From Orlajensenia flava (lineage in GTDB: Bacteria > Actinomycetota > Actinomycetes > Actinomycetales > Microbacteriaceae): 64,000 nt of DNA. Of this stretch, positions 1-9,039 are shown piece after piece (the first letter of the stretch is position 1; each line of letters begins with the position of its first letter). The DNA is taken from the NCBI RefSeq assembly GCF_004801905.1, contig NZ_SSSN01000015.1, positions 91,735-155,734 on the forward strand. Reading direction: 5' to 3'. Made by a program: the position numbers and the translations under genes. The notes under the pieces were generated by a model. That model worked only from the letters and a program-made list of their open reading frames with translations, was not told where the DNA came from and did not search any database.

Positions 1-1
1 G

Positions 2-445
2 CGAGCGCGCCAGACGGTCGTCTACACGTGGAACTTCCATCCGGAGCTGATCGCCTACGCGCGGGGGCACGGCGTGCGCGGGTACCTCTCCAAGACCCTG
101 CCGGCGCGTGAGCTCGTCGCTGCTCTCGAGGCTGTTCACGCGGGCGAGGAGGTCATCAGCGAGCCGCCACGCCGAACCCAACTCTCGATGGCGCTCGACT
201 GGCCCGGTCGGCGCGAGGGCATCACCGATCGCGAGTCGGAGATTCTCGCGCTCATCACCCAGGGAAAGAACAACGCCGAGGTCGCTGCGCTGACCTACCT
301 GAGCCCGAACACGATCAAGTCGTACAACCGCGCCATCTATCGAAAGATCGGCGTGAGCAGCCGAACGCAGGCCGTCGTGTGGGGAATGAGCAACGGCTTC
401 ACTCCCGATCACCACCGGATCGATCACTGGCTCGGCGGACCCTAG
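2..445 (+). CDS. Response regulator, LuxR/NarL type (5' end outside window)
   Basis: The reading frame is open from the first bases, so this is the C-terminal 147 residues of a larger protein. The visible part starts in the receiver domain: a GYLSKTLPARELVAAL stretch carries the conserved lysine that precedes the last receiver helix. A LuxR-type helix-turn-helix follows (TDRESEILALITQG, then the recognition part SPNTIKSYNRAIYRKIGVSS). The protein should be a DNA-binding regulator phosphorylated by a histidine kinase, which would lie upstream of the window. Its last 47 bases overlap the 3' end of the convergent CPBP gene. Targets are unknown. Confidence 0.85.
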   Translation, partial: RARQTVVYTWNFHPELIAYARGHGVRGYLSKTLPARELVAALEAVHAGEEVISEPPRRTQLSMALDWPGRREGITDRESEILALITQGKNNAEVAALTYLSPNTIKSYNRAIYRKIGVSSRTQAVVWGMSNGFTPDHHRIDHWLGGP

Positions 446-1298
446 ACGACCCGACTCTCCCCTTCACGAGGAAGATCGCGATGAGGGCGAGCAGGATGTA
501 GGCGTAGTTGAACAGGCTGGCGATGGTGAGCAGACCGGCATCACCGGCCGCGCCGCCGGTCGAGTCGATGCCGCCCGTGGCCAGGATGGTGGTCGGGTCG
601 GTCGCGGCGTGGAGCAGCATCGCCCAGACCAGGCTGCCGGTGACGCGCATAGACAGGTACATCATGGCGCCGAACCCGAAGGTGTACACGACCGTGATCA
701 GCACCAGAAGTGGGGATTGGCCCGTGATGATGTTGGTGCTGTGCAGGAGTGCGAACAGCAGCGACGACAGCAGCATCACGACGCGCTCGCTGTAGCCGCC
801 TCGGCGAAGGAGATTCACGCCGATGCCGCGTGTGATGAGTTCTTCCGCGAAGCCGATGCACAACCCGAGCAGCAGGACGGCCAGCACCACCTGCATCGAG
901 TACGCCGACCAGTTGGTGGCCACCAAGCGGATCACGATGGGGATGAGCACGAGAACGACGGCGATCCACATCCACGGCCGCCCGGCGATCGGTTGCCGTG
1001 CGAAGATCGTCGGCAGCCATCCGACCGACCACACGAAGAGCAGGGTCAGGCCCCCGGCGACGAGGATCGGCAGGGCGACGCCGATGAGCACGCTCGTCGG
1101 GTCGCCGAACAGATTCTTCTCGTCGACGACCCCGCTGAACAGCGTTGCGTTCACCCATCCGATGCCCTGGTACATCGCTGCATAGACGACGGTGATCAGC
1201 ACGGCCTTCCACCATCCGCCGGGGTTCCAGAAACCTTTCCAACCGGATGCGGCAGCGGAGTCATCGGACACGGGCATCTCCCCCACAGGCGCGCTCAT
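399..1298 (-). CDS. CPBP family intramembrane metalloprotease
   Basis: A 299-residue multi-pass membrane protein of the CPBP (Abi/CAAX protease) family. It carries the family motifs EELITRG (Glu154-Glu155 counted from the GTG two codons upstream), an FxxxH-type helix FALLHST with His188, and a second histidine in LLHAATDP. These are the metal and catalytic residues of glutamic-type intramembrane proteases. About eight hydrophobic segments are visible. The ATG at 1298 is preferred over the GTG at 1304 because a TAGATT box at 1305-1310 lies exactly 6 nt upstream and there is no Shine-Dalgarno sequence, which fits a leaderless mRNA. The substrate is unknown; some family members act in bacteriocin immunity. 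Confidence 0.85.
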   Translation of the reverse strand: MSAPVGEMPVSDDSAAASGWKGFWNPGGWWKAVLITVVYAAMYQGIGWVNATLFSGVVDEKNLFGDPTSVLIGVALPILVAGGLTLLFVWSVGWLPTIFARQPIAGRPWMWIAVVLVLIPIVIRLVATNWSAYSMQVVLAVLLLGLCIGFAEELITRGIGVNLLRRGGYSERVVMLLSSLLFALLHSTNIITGQSPLLVLITVVYTFGFGAMMYLSMRVTGSLVWAMLLHAATDPTTILATGGIDSTGGAAGDAGLLTIASLFNYAYILLALIAIFLVKGRVGSSRVRRASDRSGGDRE

Positions 1299-1304
1299 GT
1301 GCAC

Positions 1305-1310
1305 AATCTA
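1305..1310 (-). promoter_or_regulatory. -10 box of CPBP gene (leaderless)
   Basis: TAGATT read on the minus strand, with 6 nt to the ATG at 1298. Transcription would start at the A of the start codon. Confidence 0.5.
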
Positions 1311-1427
1311 CTGGAGGGGCGCTCCGCGGATGCTAACGCGCGGGGTCGGGTATGTCGACCGCCGTTCGGTCCGTCGGCAGGGCGGGATAGCGTCGAAGCA
1401 ACACCGCGATCCGTCAGGAGAACAACC

Positions 1428-2252
1428 ATGCCCATCCTCACCGACCACCGCGCACTCGCCAACGGCGTCGAGATCCCCGTCCTCGGCTTCGGCACGTGGC
1501 AGATTCCTGACGGGGACGACGCCTACGACGCGGTCACGTCCGCGCTCGAAGTGGGTTACCGGCACATCGACACCGCTCGCGCCTACGGAAACGAGGCGAG
1601 TGTCGCGCGCGCCATCGCCGACAGCGGAATCGCCCGCGACGAGATCTTCGTTACCACCAAGCTTCCGGCCGAGGTGAAGAGCTACGACGGCGCTCTGAGG
1701 AGCTTCGAGACCACCATGGACGCGCTCGGCATGGACCACGTCGATCTCTACCTCATTCATGCACCGTGGCCGTGGAACGAGCAGGGTGCGGACTACCGTT
1801 CCGGCAATGCCGAGGCGTGGCGGGCGATGGCGGAGATCCAGCAGTCCGGACGTGCGCGCGCCATCGGGGTGTCCAACTTCGAGGTGGCCGACCTCGAGGC
1901 GCTGGCCTCCTCGTCCGACGTCGTTCCGCAGGTGAACCAGATCCGGTTCTTCGTCGGCAACACGCAGGACGCCGTCACACGCTACTGCCACGACCACGGC
2001 ATCCTCGTCGAGGCGTACTCGCCGTTGGCGACCGGGTCGATCCTCGACGATGAGGACGTGCGTGCGATCGCGGACGGGTACGACCGCACGGTCGCTCAGC
2101 TGTGCATCCGTTACGCCCTGCAGAAGGACACGGTGCCGCTGCCCAAGACGACCAACGCCGATCGCATGCGAGAGAACGCCGACATCGACTTCGAGATCTC
2201 CGACGAGGACATGGCTCGGCTCGACGGCATCGACGACGACAAGAGGGAGTGA
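1428..2252 (+). CDS. Aldo/keto reductase
   Basis: A 274-residue AKR-superfamily NADPH-dependent carbonyl reductase, full length for the 2,5-diketo-D-gluconate reductase/AKR5 group. The catalytic tetrad is present: Asp48, Tyr53, Lys78 and His111 (DTARAYGNE, TTKL, LIHAPWP). The C-terminal coenzyme-binding part (LPKTTNADRMREN) is intact. The ATG at 1428 is chosen because AGGAG at 1416-1420 precedes it at normal spacing and the family N-terminus (NGVEIPVLGFGTW) starts right after. It stands alone between a divergent CPBP gene and a convergent CPBP pseudogene. The physiological substrate cannot be read from the sequence. Confidence 0.92.
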   Translation: MPILTDHRALANGVEIPVLGFGTWQIPDGDDAYDAVTSALEVGYRHIDTARAYGNEASVARAIADSGIARDEIFVTTKLPAEVKSYDGALRSFETTMDALGMDHVDLYLIHAPWPWNEQGADYRSGNAEAWRAMAEIQQSGRARAIGVSNFEVADLEALASSSDVVPQVNQIRFFVGNTQDAVTRYCHDHGILVEAYSPLATGSILDDEDVRAIADGYDRTVAQLCIRYALQKDTVPLPKTTNADRMRENADIDFEISDEDMARLDGIDDDKRE

Positions 2253-2275
2253 GGTCGAACCTCCAGAACCGTTGG

Positions 2276-3121
2276 TTATCGGTCACCCGCGATCACCGGG
2301 TCGCCGACGACGCGAGCGGAGCCTGCCGAGCGTTCTCTGGCGAACCGGCTCGCCGCCAGCAACACGAGCGCGATGAGCAGGGTCACGCCGAACTGCAGGA
2401 GCGCGCCGGCATCGGAGGTCTGCGGCAGCAGTGCACTCGCACTATTGCCCGCGAAATGCAGCAGGATGGCCGACCAGACTGCGCCGCCGAGCCGTTCGAA
2501 CACCCACAGGTAGGTGAACGAAAGAGGAATCAGGCTCAGGAAGAAGAGGAGGCCGCGCAGGCTGAGCAACCCCATGGCGTGCTGTCCGCTGCCGTTCAGG
2601 AAGAACAGCGGCACGTGCCACACGCCCCACGCTGCGCCCAACACGACCGCCGTCATCACCGCGTTCAGCCGCAACCGCAAGCGCGGTTGCAGGTATCCGC
2701 GCTAGCCGAACTCTTCGGCGAGCGGGCCCGCGATGAGGTAGGTGACGAGGAAAAGGATGAGTCCGCCGCTCGAGTCGATGACGCCAGGGGCGGCGGACCC
2801 GAAGCCGGGCGCGTCGAGCACGAGCGCGGCGACGACGGCAGGTAGGGCGCCGAGCACGAGTGCGGCGGGCACCCATAACCACGGCGCTGCTACCGGAGAT
2901 GTCGGCTGTCCCGAGCGACGCACGAGGATCACCGCCACGAGAGCGGCCAGGCTCGGCCCGGAAGCGCCGATCGCGAAGTACCAGATCGTCGGCGACTGGC
3001 GAACGTCACCGCCGGTGAGCCCGACCACCAGCCAGAATCCCCAGCTGATGACCACGCAGGCCGTCGCGAACACGACGATTGCGCGTCGAATGGGTACCAC
3101 GTTCTGCGGACTCATCGTCAT
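2276..3121 (-). pseudogene. CPBP intramembrane protease, broken by an in-frame TAG
   Basis: Two open segments lie in the same frame, separated only by a TAG at 2704-2702. The upstream segment ends ...LAEEFG and the downstream one continues RGYLQPRLRLRLNAV, so the stop replaces the Trp of the hallmark EEFGWRGYLQ motif. TGG to TAG is one base change (a T where the plus strand should read C, at 2703). Everything after it is intact, including the second motif GVWHVPLFF and a further HFAGNSAS helix, so the lesion looks recent. As drawn, translation yields a truncated membrane fragment without the active site. Suppression, a sequencing error or true loss cannot be separated here. The start at 3121 is tentative. 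Confidence 0.85.
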
Positions 3122-3279
3122 GCCCCGATCGTGACGTACCGGGGCCGTCGGTGACAACCATCCGCTGCGTCGGCGCGCACGAGAGTGGACGAGCTCGAGA
3201 GGGTCGGGGCGCGATCACCCTGCGCTGTCACCGGCTGGCTTTGCTATCGCCCCGCTTTACGGGCTTCTCAACACACGAC

Positions 3280-3834
3280 TCACAGCTCCTCCCTGCCACC
3301 TTCGTCGAACAGGTGCGGGGTGAGCTGGGCGCTTGCCTCGGTGGGTATCTCAAGCGACATCGCCGTCATGATGGCGAGCAGTTTCGCATCGATCTTGGGT
3401 GCCGCCTCGGCGATAGCCGAGTCGTCCAGCAAGCGGAGGCCGTTCCCTGGCATCTCGGCCGTGAACCAGGCTCCGCCGTCGAGGTCGTCGCTCAGAGTGA
3501 CTCGAAAGGGCACGAAAGCGAGGACGCGTGGGTCCCGATCGAAGAGCGTTGACAGCATGCGAAGGTTGCCAACCAGAAATCCATGGCTAGAACGGTAGTT
3601 GCCGGCCTTTTTCATCAATGGCCCGACGGCGTCCTGCCAATAGATCATCATCTCCAACGGAGCGATGGAACGGATGTGCTCGAGGATGTCGGCGAAGGTG
3701 GCTCCACTCATCACGAGTTCCCGCACGTCCTGCTCCGGAAAGACCGGGACAGCGCTGAGGAAGCGATCGAGCAACGCGTCCAGAGGGACGTTCGCCTTGA
3801 CGGAGAACAGCACCGGCGTTGGCTCCTTCCTCAT
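3280..3834 (-). CDS. DUF302-like conserved protein
   Basis: A soluble 184-residue protein. Its middle (HGFLVGN, LFDRDPRVLAFVPFRVTL, GGAWFTAEMP) resembles the DUF302 fold, in which a strand-rich core ends in a line about a small-molecule or co-chaperone-like role. This assignment is by eye and only moderately secure. The ATG overlaps the stop of the NmrA gene by 4 bases (ATGA), so it is translationally coupled and is the last gene of a three-gene operon with the NmrA-like reductase and the alpha/beta hydrolase. No signal peptide and no membrane segment are seen. The function is not known. Confidence 0.7.
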   Translation of the reverse strand: MRKEPTPVLFSVKANVPLDALLDRFLSAVPVFPEQDVRELVMSGATFADILEHIRSIAPLEMMIYWQDAVGPLMKKAGNYRSSHGFLVGNLRMLSTLFDRDPRVLAFVPFRVTLSDDLDGGAWFTAEMPGNGLRLLDDSAIAEAAPKIDAKLLAIMTAMSLEIPTEASAQLTPHLFDEGGREEL

Positions 3835-4802
3835 GTTCGAGCGCTCACGCCTCTCGACGTGGGGGCGAACTCACGCATGGGAAGACGGCCAGTGAACAGT
3901 TCCACGTGCGAGGCGATGTAATCCTCGACGGATTCCGGTGCCCGCCCTGTGACGTTCCTGACATCGTCTGTGTGCCGGTTGTAGCGATCGTCGCGATGCA
4001 CCTTGGCCACCGTGAGGAGGTGCCCGAGAACGTGTGGCGGGATGCCGACGACAGAGCCGAGCTGCTTCGCGTAGACCTCGTCCGGGATGTCGCTGCCGGT
4101 GATTGGACGCCCGAGTGCTCGACCGTAGCGAACTGCCAGCTCATCGATCCCGAGCACCTCGGGGCCGGTGAGCTCATAAACGTTCCCGATGTGTCGGGCG
4201 GGGTCGCGAAGGACCGTCTTGACCACATTGGCGACATCCGTCGCAGCGACTGGTGACGTCTTGCCGCGTCCGATCGGAAGCGCGAGGACACCGTTCTTAG
4301 CAATGCTCTGCCGTGGGGCGCGCGTGAACATCGGGTTGTCGAGGAATACGGTCGGACGAACGGTGACGACCGGGAGGCGCGACCATGTGAACATCTGCTC
4401 GACGAGCCAATGGAGCCGTTGCTGCTGCGACTCCTCTGAGCTCGTCGAGGTCATCTGCGACACGGTCATCTGCGACATACTGACGAGCACTTCCAGGTCG
4501 CCGCCCTCCAGCGCGAGAGATGCCAGAATCGCAGCAGCCTCCACATAGTCCGACGACACCGGGAAATTGAAGAACACTCTTCTAACCCCGCTGAGCGCGG
4601 CGGCGACGTCGTGAGGGCGAGTGAGATCACCTGCGACGACGTCCGCGCCGTGCGCCCGCAACCCGTCGGCCCAGTCGTCGTCTCGGTGGACCATCGCTCT
4701 GATGGGTTGCCCGAGTTTCAGGAGCATCTCGCCCGCGAGCCGAGCGATGTTGCTCTCTCCCGGCCCCACACCTGTCAGAAGGATTGGCGTCGTCTGTGTC
4801 AT
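3831..4802 (-). CDS. NmrA/NAD(P)-binding Rossmann-fold protein
   Basis: A 323-residue atypical short-chain dehydrogenase of the NmrA group. The N-terminus ILLTGVGPGESNIA is a nucleotide-binding turn that departs from the classical GxxGxxG. It is followed by the family pattern of DVVAGDLTRP (residue selection around the adenine pocket), VRPTVFLDN and a C-terminal half typical of quinone-reductase-like or redox-sensor NmrA proteins. It sits in the middle of an operon with 4-base ATGA overlaps on both sides. Such proteins either reduce small molecules or sense NAD(P) status; the sequence does not decide between them. Confidence 0.82.
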   Translation of the reverse strand: MTQTTPILLTGVGPGESNIARLAGEMLLKLGQPIRAMVHRDDDWADGLRAHGADVVAGDLTRPHDVAAALSGVRRVFFNFPVSSDYVEAAAILASLALEGGDLEVLVSMSQMTVSQMTSTSSEESQQQRLHWLVEQMFTWSRLPVVTVRPTVFLDNPMFTRAPRQSIAKNGVLALPIGRGKTSPVAATDVANVVKTVLRDPARHIGNVYELTGPEVLGIDELAVRYGRALGRPITGSDIPDEVYAKQLGSVVGIPPHVLGHLLTVAKVHRDDRYNRHTDDVRNVTGRAPESVEDYIASHVELFTGRLPMREFAPTSRGVSART

Positions 4803-5569
4803 TGCAGAGCCCCTTTAGCCCAACCTCCGCTGATCGACTTGGCAGCTTCGACGATCACGTGCGCCACGGTGAGCGGCTCCGCCAGCATCGACAGGTGCGG
4901 TGCGTGCCCCTCGACGATCGTGCTTCCCGCACGATGGGCCATGGCTCGCTGCTGCTCCGGGGGGATGACGTGATCGACCGTGCCGACGAAGTACCAGCTG
5001 GGAATGCTCTTCCACGCCGGCGTGCCCTCGAAGGGGGTTCCGAGGGCTCCGAGCGTCACCGGATTCTGGCCGGCACCCAAGGCGTCGGCTTCGACCCGGG
5101 GAAGGGTTGCCGCGAAGATCTCATGGAACTTGTCGCGCTTGATGTAGCTGTCGTACTCGCCCTGTGGAGCGTCAACCGCCGGGAGCACGAAATCCAAGAC
5201 GGTCGTGGGGTCGGGGACGTTGAGCATCGAACCCGGGAGTGCGTTCGTGAGACCCGACGCGCTCTCGCCCGCATCGGGCGCGTAGGCGTCGATGAAGACC
5301 AGGGCCTTTACATTGTCGGCTTCGAGCGCGGCTCCGGTGATGACGACGCCGCCGTAGGAGTGCGCTGCGAGCACCACGGGTCCCTGGGTCGCCTGATTCA
5401 GGAAGTCGGCGACCGCCTTGGTGTCGGTTGCTACGCCGCGGAGGGGATTGGGGGCGAGGAGGACGGTGAAGCCTTCCACCTGAAGGGTGGCGGTGACGGC
5501 GGCGAAGCTGGAGCCATCGGCCCATGCTCCGTGGACGAGGACGATCGTTGGTTTGTCGCTTGAGGTCAT
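4799..5569 (-). CDS. Alpha/beta hydrolase (esterase-like), cytoplasmic
   Basis: A 256-residue alpha/beta hydrolase beginning MTSSDKPTIVLVHGAW. The oxyanion-hole HGAW motif is near residue 13, the nucleophile Ser71 sits in AHSYGG, and the catalytic His225 in HAPHLSML; the acid is probably the Asp in VGTVDHVIP. This is the small plant-esterase-like group (salicylate/hydroxynitrile type) common in soil bacteria. The ATG at 5569 is preferred over a start nine codons upstream because the family domain begins right after it. It is the first gene of an operon with the NmrA and DUF302-like genes. A secreted paralogue lies at 12831-13877 and is the reference that shows the frameshift there. Confidence 0.88.
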   Translation of the reverse strand: MTSSDKPTIVLVHGAWADGSSFAAVTATLQVEGFTVLLAPNPLRGVATDTKAVADFLNQATQGPVVLAAHSYGGVVITGAALEADNVKALVFIDAYAPDAGESASGLTNALPGSMLNVPDPTTVLDFVLPAVDAPQGEYDSYIKRDKFHEIFAATLPRVEADALGAGQNPVTLGALGTPFEGTPAWKSIPSWYFVGTVDHVIPPEQQRAMAHRAGSTIVEGHAPHLSMLAEPLTVAHVIVEAAKSISGGWAKGALQ

Positions 5570-5687
5570 GAATCGATGTTGGCGGTGGATCGTCACATCC
5601 GGTCATGCCGAAAAAGCATCTCGTCGATGAAGATCTCTATCCCTAGTGCTACGAGGGTTCAGCAGGTGCCGACCGGACGGGATATCG

Positions 5688-6632
5688 CTAAGCGAGGAAC
5701 CCTGCGAATCGAGCGAGGGTGCGGCTGATCTCGGAGACAGTGCGGCTGCGGTTCAGGTAGCCGTGGACTGTTCCCGGGGAGAGGTGTAGCAACGCCTCGG
5801 TGCCCTCGGCGTTCGACTGCTGGACGAATCGTTCACCGGAACTTCGAAGATCATCGAACTCGGCGACCGCCACCATCGAGGGAGGGAAACCGCGCAGTGA
5901 ATTGCCTTCGAGGGATGCGAATTCGGTGTCGACCGCCGTGCCGAGGTAGCGGCCGAAGAGTTGATCGGCGAGGAACTGCGGAAATCGGAGCGCGATCGGC
6001 AGGGCGTGGAGAAGGTCGTCAGTAGCTTGGTCCGGGCGGACTTCCCGGTGCAGGAAGGGATAGGCCATCAGCAGGCGACTCGGCATCGGCAGTCCTCGTC
6101 GTCGCAGTTCGAAGCAGGCCGACATGGCGATGGTTGCACCTGCGGAGGCTCCGCCCAGATTGACCTGATCGCGATCGATTCCGAGCTGCCTTGCCTGACG
6201 GCTCGCCCAATCCAGAACGCCGAGCACCTGGTGATGCGGGGTCGGGTATTGAGACGTGGCGTCAGCCGCCAAGGAGTAGGCCGGCGTCATGACGGTGACG
6301 CCATGTTCGGATGCCAGTTCTCTCGCTACACCGTCAGCCTCGGGCATGTCGAGATCGCCGCTGACGAAACCTCCGCCGTGGCACCAGATCAGGAGGCGCT
6401 GTCGATCTCGTGCGGGGGGCGGCCGGCAGGTGCGGACCTCGATCACTCCTGCTCCGGTGTCGAGCTGGTCGACCGAGACGTGGCATGGGGGCGGAGTGGG
6501 GTAGGGGTCGGCCAGCCACTGCTGCATCCGCCGACCCTTCTCGGGATCGGTCTGGACCTCATCGAGGCTTCGAATATCGGCGATCAGATGCAACTGATGT
6601 CGAAAGAAGGGGTCGAGGGTTGCGGGCTTCAT
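5688..6632 (-). CDS. Alpha/beta hydrolase, hormone-sensitive-lipase family
   Basis: A 314-residue esterase of the HSL (family IV) type. It has the diagnostic HGGG oxyanion motif at residues 85-88 (IWCHGGGFVSGD), the nucleophile Ser163 in GGASAG, the acid in AEFDDLR (about residue 260), and His290 in GTVHGYL. No signal peptide is seen, so it should act in the cytoplasm on short-chain esters. The ATG overlaps the stop of the upstream MFS gene by 4 bases (ATGA), so the two are co-translated. This suggests import of an esterified compound by the MFS protein and its hydrolysis inside the cell, under control of the divergent LacI regulator. Confidence 0.9.
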   Translation of the reverse strand: MKPATLDPFFRHQLHLIADIRSLDEVQTDPEKGRRMQQWLADPYPTPPPCHVSVDQLDTGAGVIEVRTCRPPPARDRQRLLIWCHGGGFVSGDLDMPEADGVARELASEHGVTVMTPAYSLAADATSQYPTPHHQVLGVLDWASRQARQLGIDRDQVNLGGASAGATIAMSACFELRRRGLPMPSRLLMAYPFLHREVRPDQATDDLLHALPIALRFPQFLADQLFGRYLGTAVDTEFASLEGNSLRGFPPSMVAVAEFDDLRSSGERFVQQSNAEGTEALLHLSPGTVHGYLNRSRTVSEISRTLARFAGFLA

Positions 6633-7918
6633 CGAACACTGCGGATGGGAACGACGAGGATTGCACCAACCACCGCGCACGCCGCCGCAATCAAGAACAC
6701 GGGGCGGTAGCCAGCTGCTGCGACGACAACGGCGACGACGATGGGGGCGATGACCTGGCCGCCGGTGTTCGCCATGGCCAGGAGGCCGAGGTCTTTCGCG
6801 ACGGTGAGGGGGTTAGGGAGCACGCGTAACACGAGGGCAGCATCGACAGCCCAGTAGATACCCAACCCGAAACCTGAGGTCGCGGAGAAGAAGACCAAGC
6901 TCCCGGGTTCCGGAATCAGGAACGGTGCGAGCGCCCCGATGGCGAGAAGGACGCTGGCCACGTAGAGGGGGACCTTGCGTCGGTTGAGGCGGTCCGACAC
7001 CGGGCCCGCAAGGAGGCCGGCGACGACGCCCGCGACGAGGGAGAACAGCCCAGCCGTTGAGATCGTCGACGATGCGCTGGTGGGGGCCAACTTCATGTAG
7101 TCGATCAGGATGAAGAACTGATAGCTGAGGATCATGAAGAACGACACCACGATGAGAAGCCGGCCGAACAGCGCCCAGTAGAAATCGGGCGCGTTTCTGG
7201 GGAAGGCGAACACCGTCGTGAAAGTCGTCGCGGTGATCGGCAGTCGGGGAGCACCCACGTTCGAGTCATCGGGTATCAGCAGGACGATGGCGACGGCGCC
7301 GACGACGGGGATGGGCGCGAGGGCCCAGAAGCCGATGTCGGGGGTCAGGACGAACTGGGCCGCGATGATGGCGCCCAGAGACTGCGCGATCGTGGTGGAC
7401 GTGCCCATGACTCCGGACACGAGTCCTTGACGACGAGGCGCGACGCGGTCTGCGACCGCTGCAAGCACCGACGATAGGAACGCGGTCTGGCCGACATTCA
7501 ACACAGCCCACCCGATGGCGAGGACGGCAATTCCGGGCGCGATTCCGAGAATCACCATGCCGAGCGAGGCGATTGCGCCGCCCGCAAGCAGCCATGGGTT
7601 GCGCGCACCTAATCGCGTTCTCGTCCGGTCGGAGAGCGCACCGAAGAGCACGTTGGACAGGAGGGAAATGACGGCTCCGAAAAGGACGAGCGCGGACAGA
7701 TCAGCGGTCTTGTTCTCCGGGTCGATGACCGCGAGCTTTGCCGGGACGAGCACAGCCAGAGAGCCGAGAAAGGTGATCGCCCAGGTAAGGCCCACGAGCG
7801 AGTACCCGGCAACGATACGACCCAGCCCGACCCGCCCGCGGGTCGTGGCACCGTCCGCGAATGTCTGCTCGTCAGGTCCCCATGAGTTCGCGGCGGGAGG
7901 TGCGTCCACGAGTGACAT
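6629..7918 (-). CDS. MFS transporter
   Basis: A 429-residue major facilitator with about twelve hydrophobic segments and the loop 2-3 motif region around LFGALSDRTRTRLGARNPWLLAG, which resembles the sugar/cation symporter (GPH) and related MFS groups. It is the first gene of an operon with the HSL-type esterase. A Shine-Dalgarno-like GGAG precedes the ATG at 7918. The 94-bp space to the divergent LacI gene holds a 12-bp near-palindrome that could be the shared operator. Substrate: unknown, probably a glycoside or ester brought in for the downstream esterase. Confidence 0.88.
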   Translation of the reverse strand: MSLVDAPPAANSWGPDEQTFADGATTRGRVGLGRIVAGYSLVGLTWAITFLGSLAVLVPAKLAVIDPENKTADLSALVLFGAVISLLSNVLFGALSDRTRTRLGARNPWLLAGGAIASLGMVILGIAPGIAVLAIGWAVLNVGQTAFLSSVLAAVADRVAPRRQGLVSGVMGTSTTIAQSLGAIIAAQFVLTPDIGFWALAPIPVVGAVAIVLLIPDDSNVGAPRLPITATTFTTVFAFPRNAPDFYWALFGRLLIVVSFFMILSYQFFILIDYMKLAPTSASSTISTAGLFSLVAGVVAGLLAGPVSDRLNRRKVPLYVASVLLAIGALAPFLIPEPGSLVFFSATSGFGLGIYWAVDAALVLRVLPNPLTVAKDLGLLAMANTGGQVIAPIVVAVVVAAAGYRPVFLIAAACAVVGAILVVPIRSVR

Positions 7919-7949
7919 CGGATCTCCAATCCGGGCGGCTCACCCCTAG

Positions 7950-7961
7950 TAACGCGGGTTA
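7950..7961. promoter_or_regulatory. Candidate LacI-family operator
   Basis: TAACGCGGGTTA in the gap between the MFS operon and the lacI-type gene. Ten of its twelve positions are symmetric and the central step is CG, the usual shape of LacI-family operators. The assignment rests on symmetry and position only. Confidence 0.45.
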
Positions 7962-8012
7962 GCGGTATCTTCGGTCAATGAAAGCACTCCGACACGTCGA
8001 AGGGAAGAGCGG

Positions 8013-8990
8013 ATGGCGCGCGTGACGAGCACGGACGTTGCGCGACGGGCGGGCGTGTCTCGAACCACCGTCAGCTTCGTCCTCAATGAACCGGAGGGAC
8101 ATAGGATCCCGGAGATGACCCGGCAGCGGGTCCTTCAGGCGGCGGCGGACCTCGGATATCGGCCGAACCTGGCAGCACAGACCTTGGCAGCGGGTCGCAG
8201 CGGGTTCGTCATGTTGGTCATCGCCGATGTTCGCCTCGGTGAACTCACCATTGCCATGAGCAGCTTCCTGACCTCAGAGCTCGCTCGCCATGGTCTGACC
8301 CTTGTCGTGCATTTCGACGCCCCGGGCAGTCGGCCGTTGCTCGACGTTGTCGCCGACCTCCGCCCGCGCGCCGTGATCAGCATGTTCGAGCCGACAATCG
8401 AGCTGGTCACCGACCTGAAGGACGTCGGCGTCACGTCCTACTCGGTGTTCTCACGAACGGGAACCCTGGGAGCGCTCCATCTGCTGACCGGCGAGATGCA
8501 GGTTGCCCATCTCGTCTCCCAAGGGCACAAGGTGATCGGATTCGCGGAGCCAGCCGAACCGGGTTATGAAGGGCTCTCGTCGCAGAGGTTCTTGGGGGTC
8601 GCGGACGCGTGTGCGCGCCGGGGCCTGCCGAAACCGTGCGCGGTCAGATTCGACATTCAGGCCACCGTCGCATCAGAGGGCGTGCAGCAGTTGATGGATG
8701 CGGGAGCAACTGCGGTCTGCGCATACAACGACGACGTTGCCCTCGTGGTGCTCGCGGGTATTCGCGGGGCTGGGCTCGAGTGCCCGGCGGATCTGGCCGT
8801 CATCGGGGTCGACAACATCGTTGCGGGCTACTCGTCCGAACCATCGCTCAGCACCGTCGAGCTTCGGCCCGAAGAGGTCGCGCGACTCGAAGTAGCGGCA
8901 GTTCTCGAGCGGCTCGGGTTCGTAGACGACGAAAATGGGGAAGCCGAGGTCGCGGCCGCCCTCGGTCTGATCGTTCGCGCATCGACCTGA
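8013..8990 (+). CDS. LacI family transcriptional regulator
   Basis: A 325-residue LacI/GalR repressor. The N-terminal helix-turn-helix (TSTDVARRAGVSRTTVSFVLN, about residues 5-25) is followed by the hinge helix region (NLAAQTLAAGRS) and a periplasmic-binding-protein-like effector domain ending in STVELRPEEVARL. GAAGGGA serves as ribosome binding site before the ATG. It is divergent from the MFS/esterase operon and most likely controls it, with release by the transported compound or a product of its hydrolysis. The effector is not identifiable. Confidence 0.92.
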   Translation: MARVTSTDVARRAGVSRTTVSFVLNEPEGHRIPEMTRQRVLQAAADLGYRPNLAAQTLAAGRSGFVMLVIADVRLGELTIAMSSFLTSELARHGLTLVVHFDAPGSRPLLDVVADLRPRAVISMFEPTIELVTDLKDVGVTSYSVFSRTGTLGALHLLTGEMQVAHLVSQGHKVIGFAEPAEPGYEGLSSQRFLGVADACARRGLPKPCAVRFDIQATVASEGVQQLMDAGATAVCAYNDDVALVVLAGIRGAGLECPADLAVIGVDNIVAGYSSEPSLSTVELRPEEVARLEVAAVLERLGFVDDENGEAEVAAALGLIVRAST

Positions 8991-9039
8991 CCAGCCTGTG
9001 ATAACGCGATCAGCTCGTCGTGGCCTGACCGGTCCCTTG

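Noticed and set aside
609-1427. Long plus-strand N-terminal extension of the aldo/keto reductase
   Set aside because: The frame upstream of 1428 is the reverse of the CPBP gene, rich in His/Gln/Asp; the ribosome binding site and family start support 1428.
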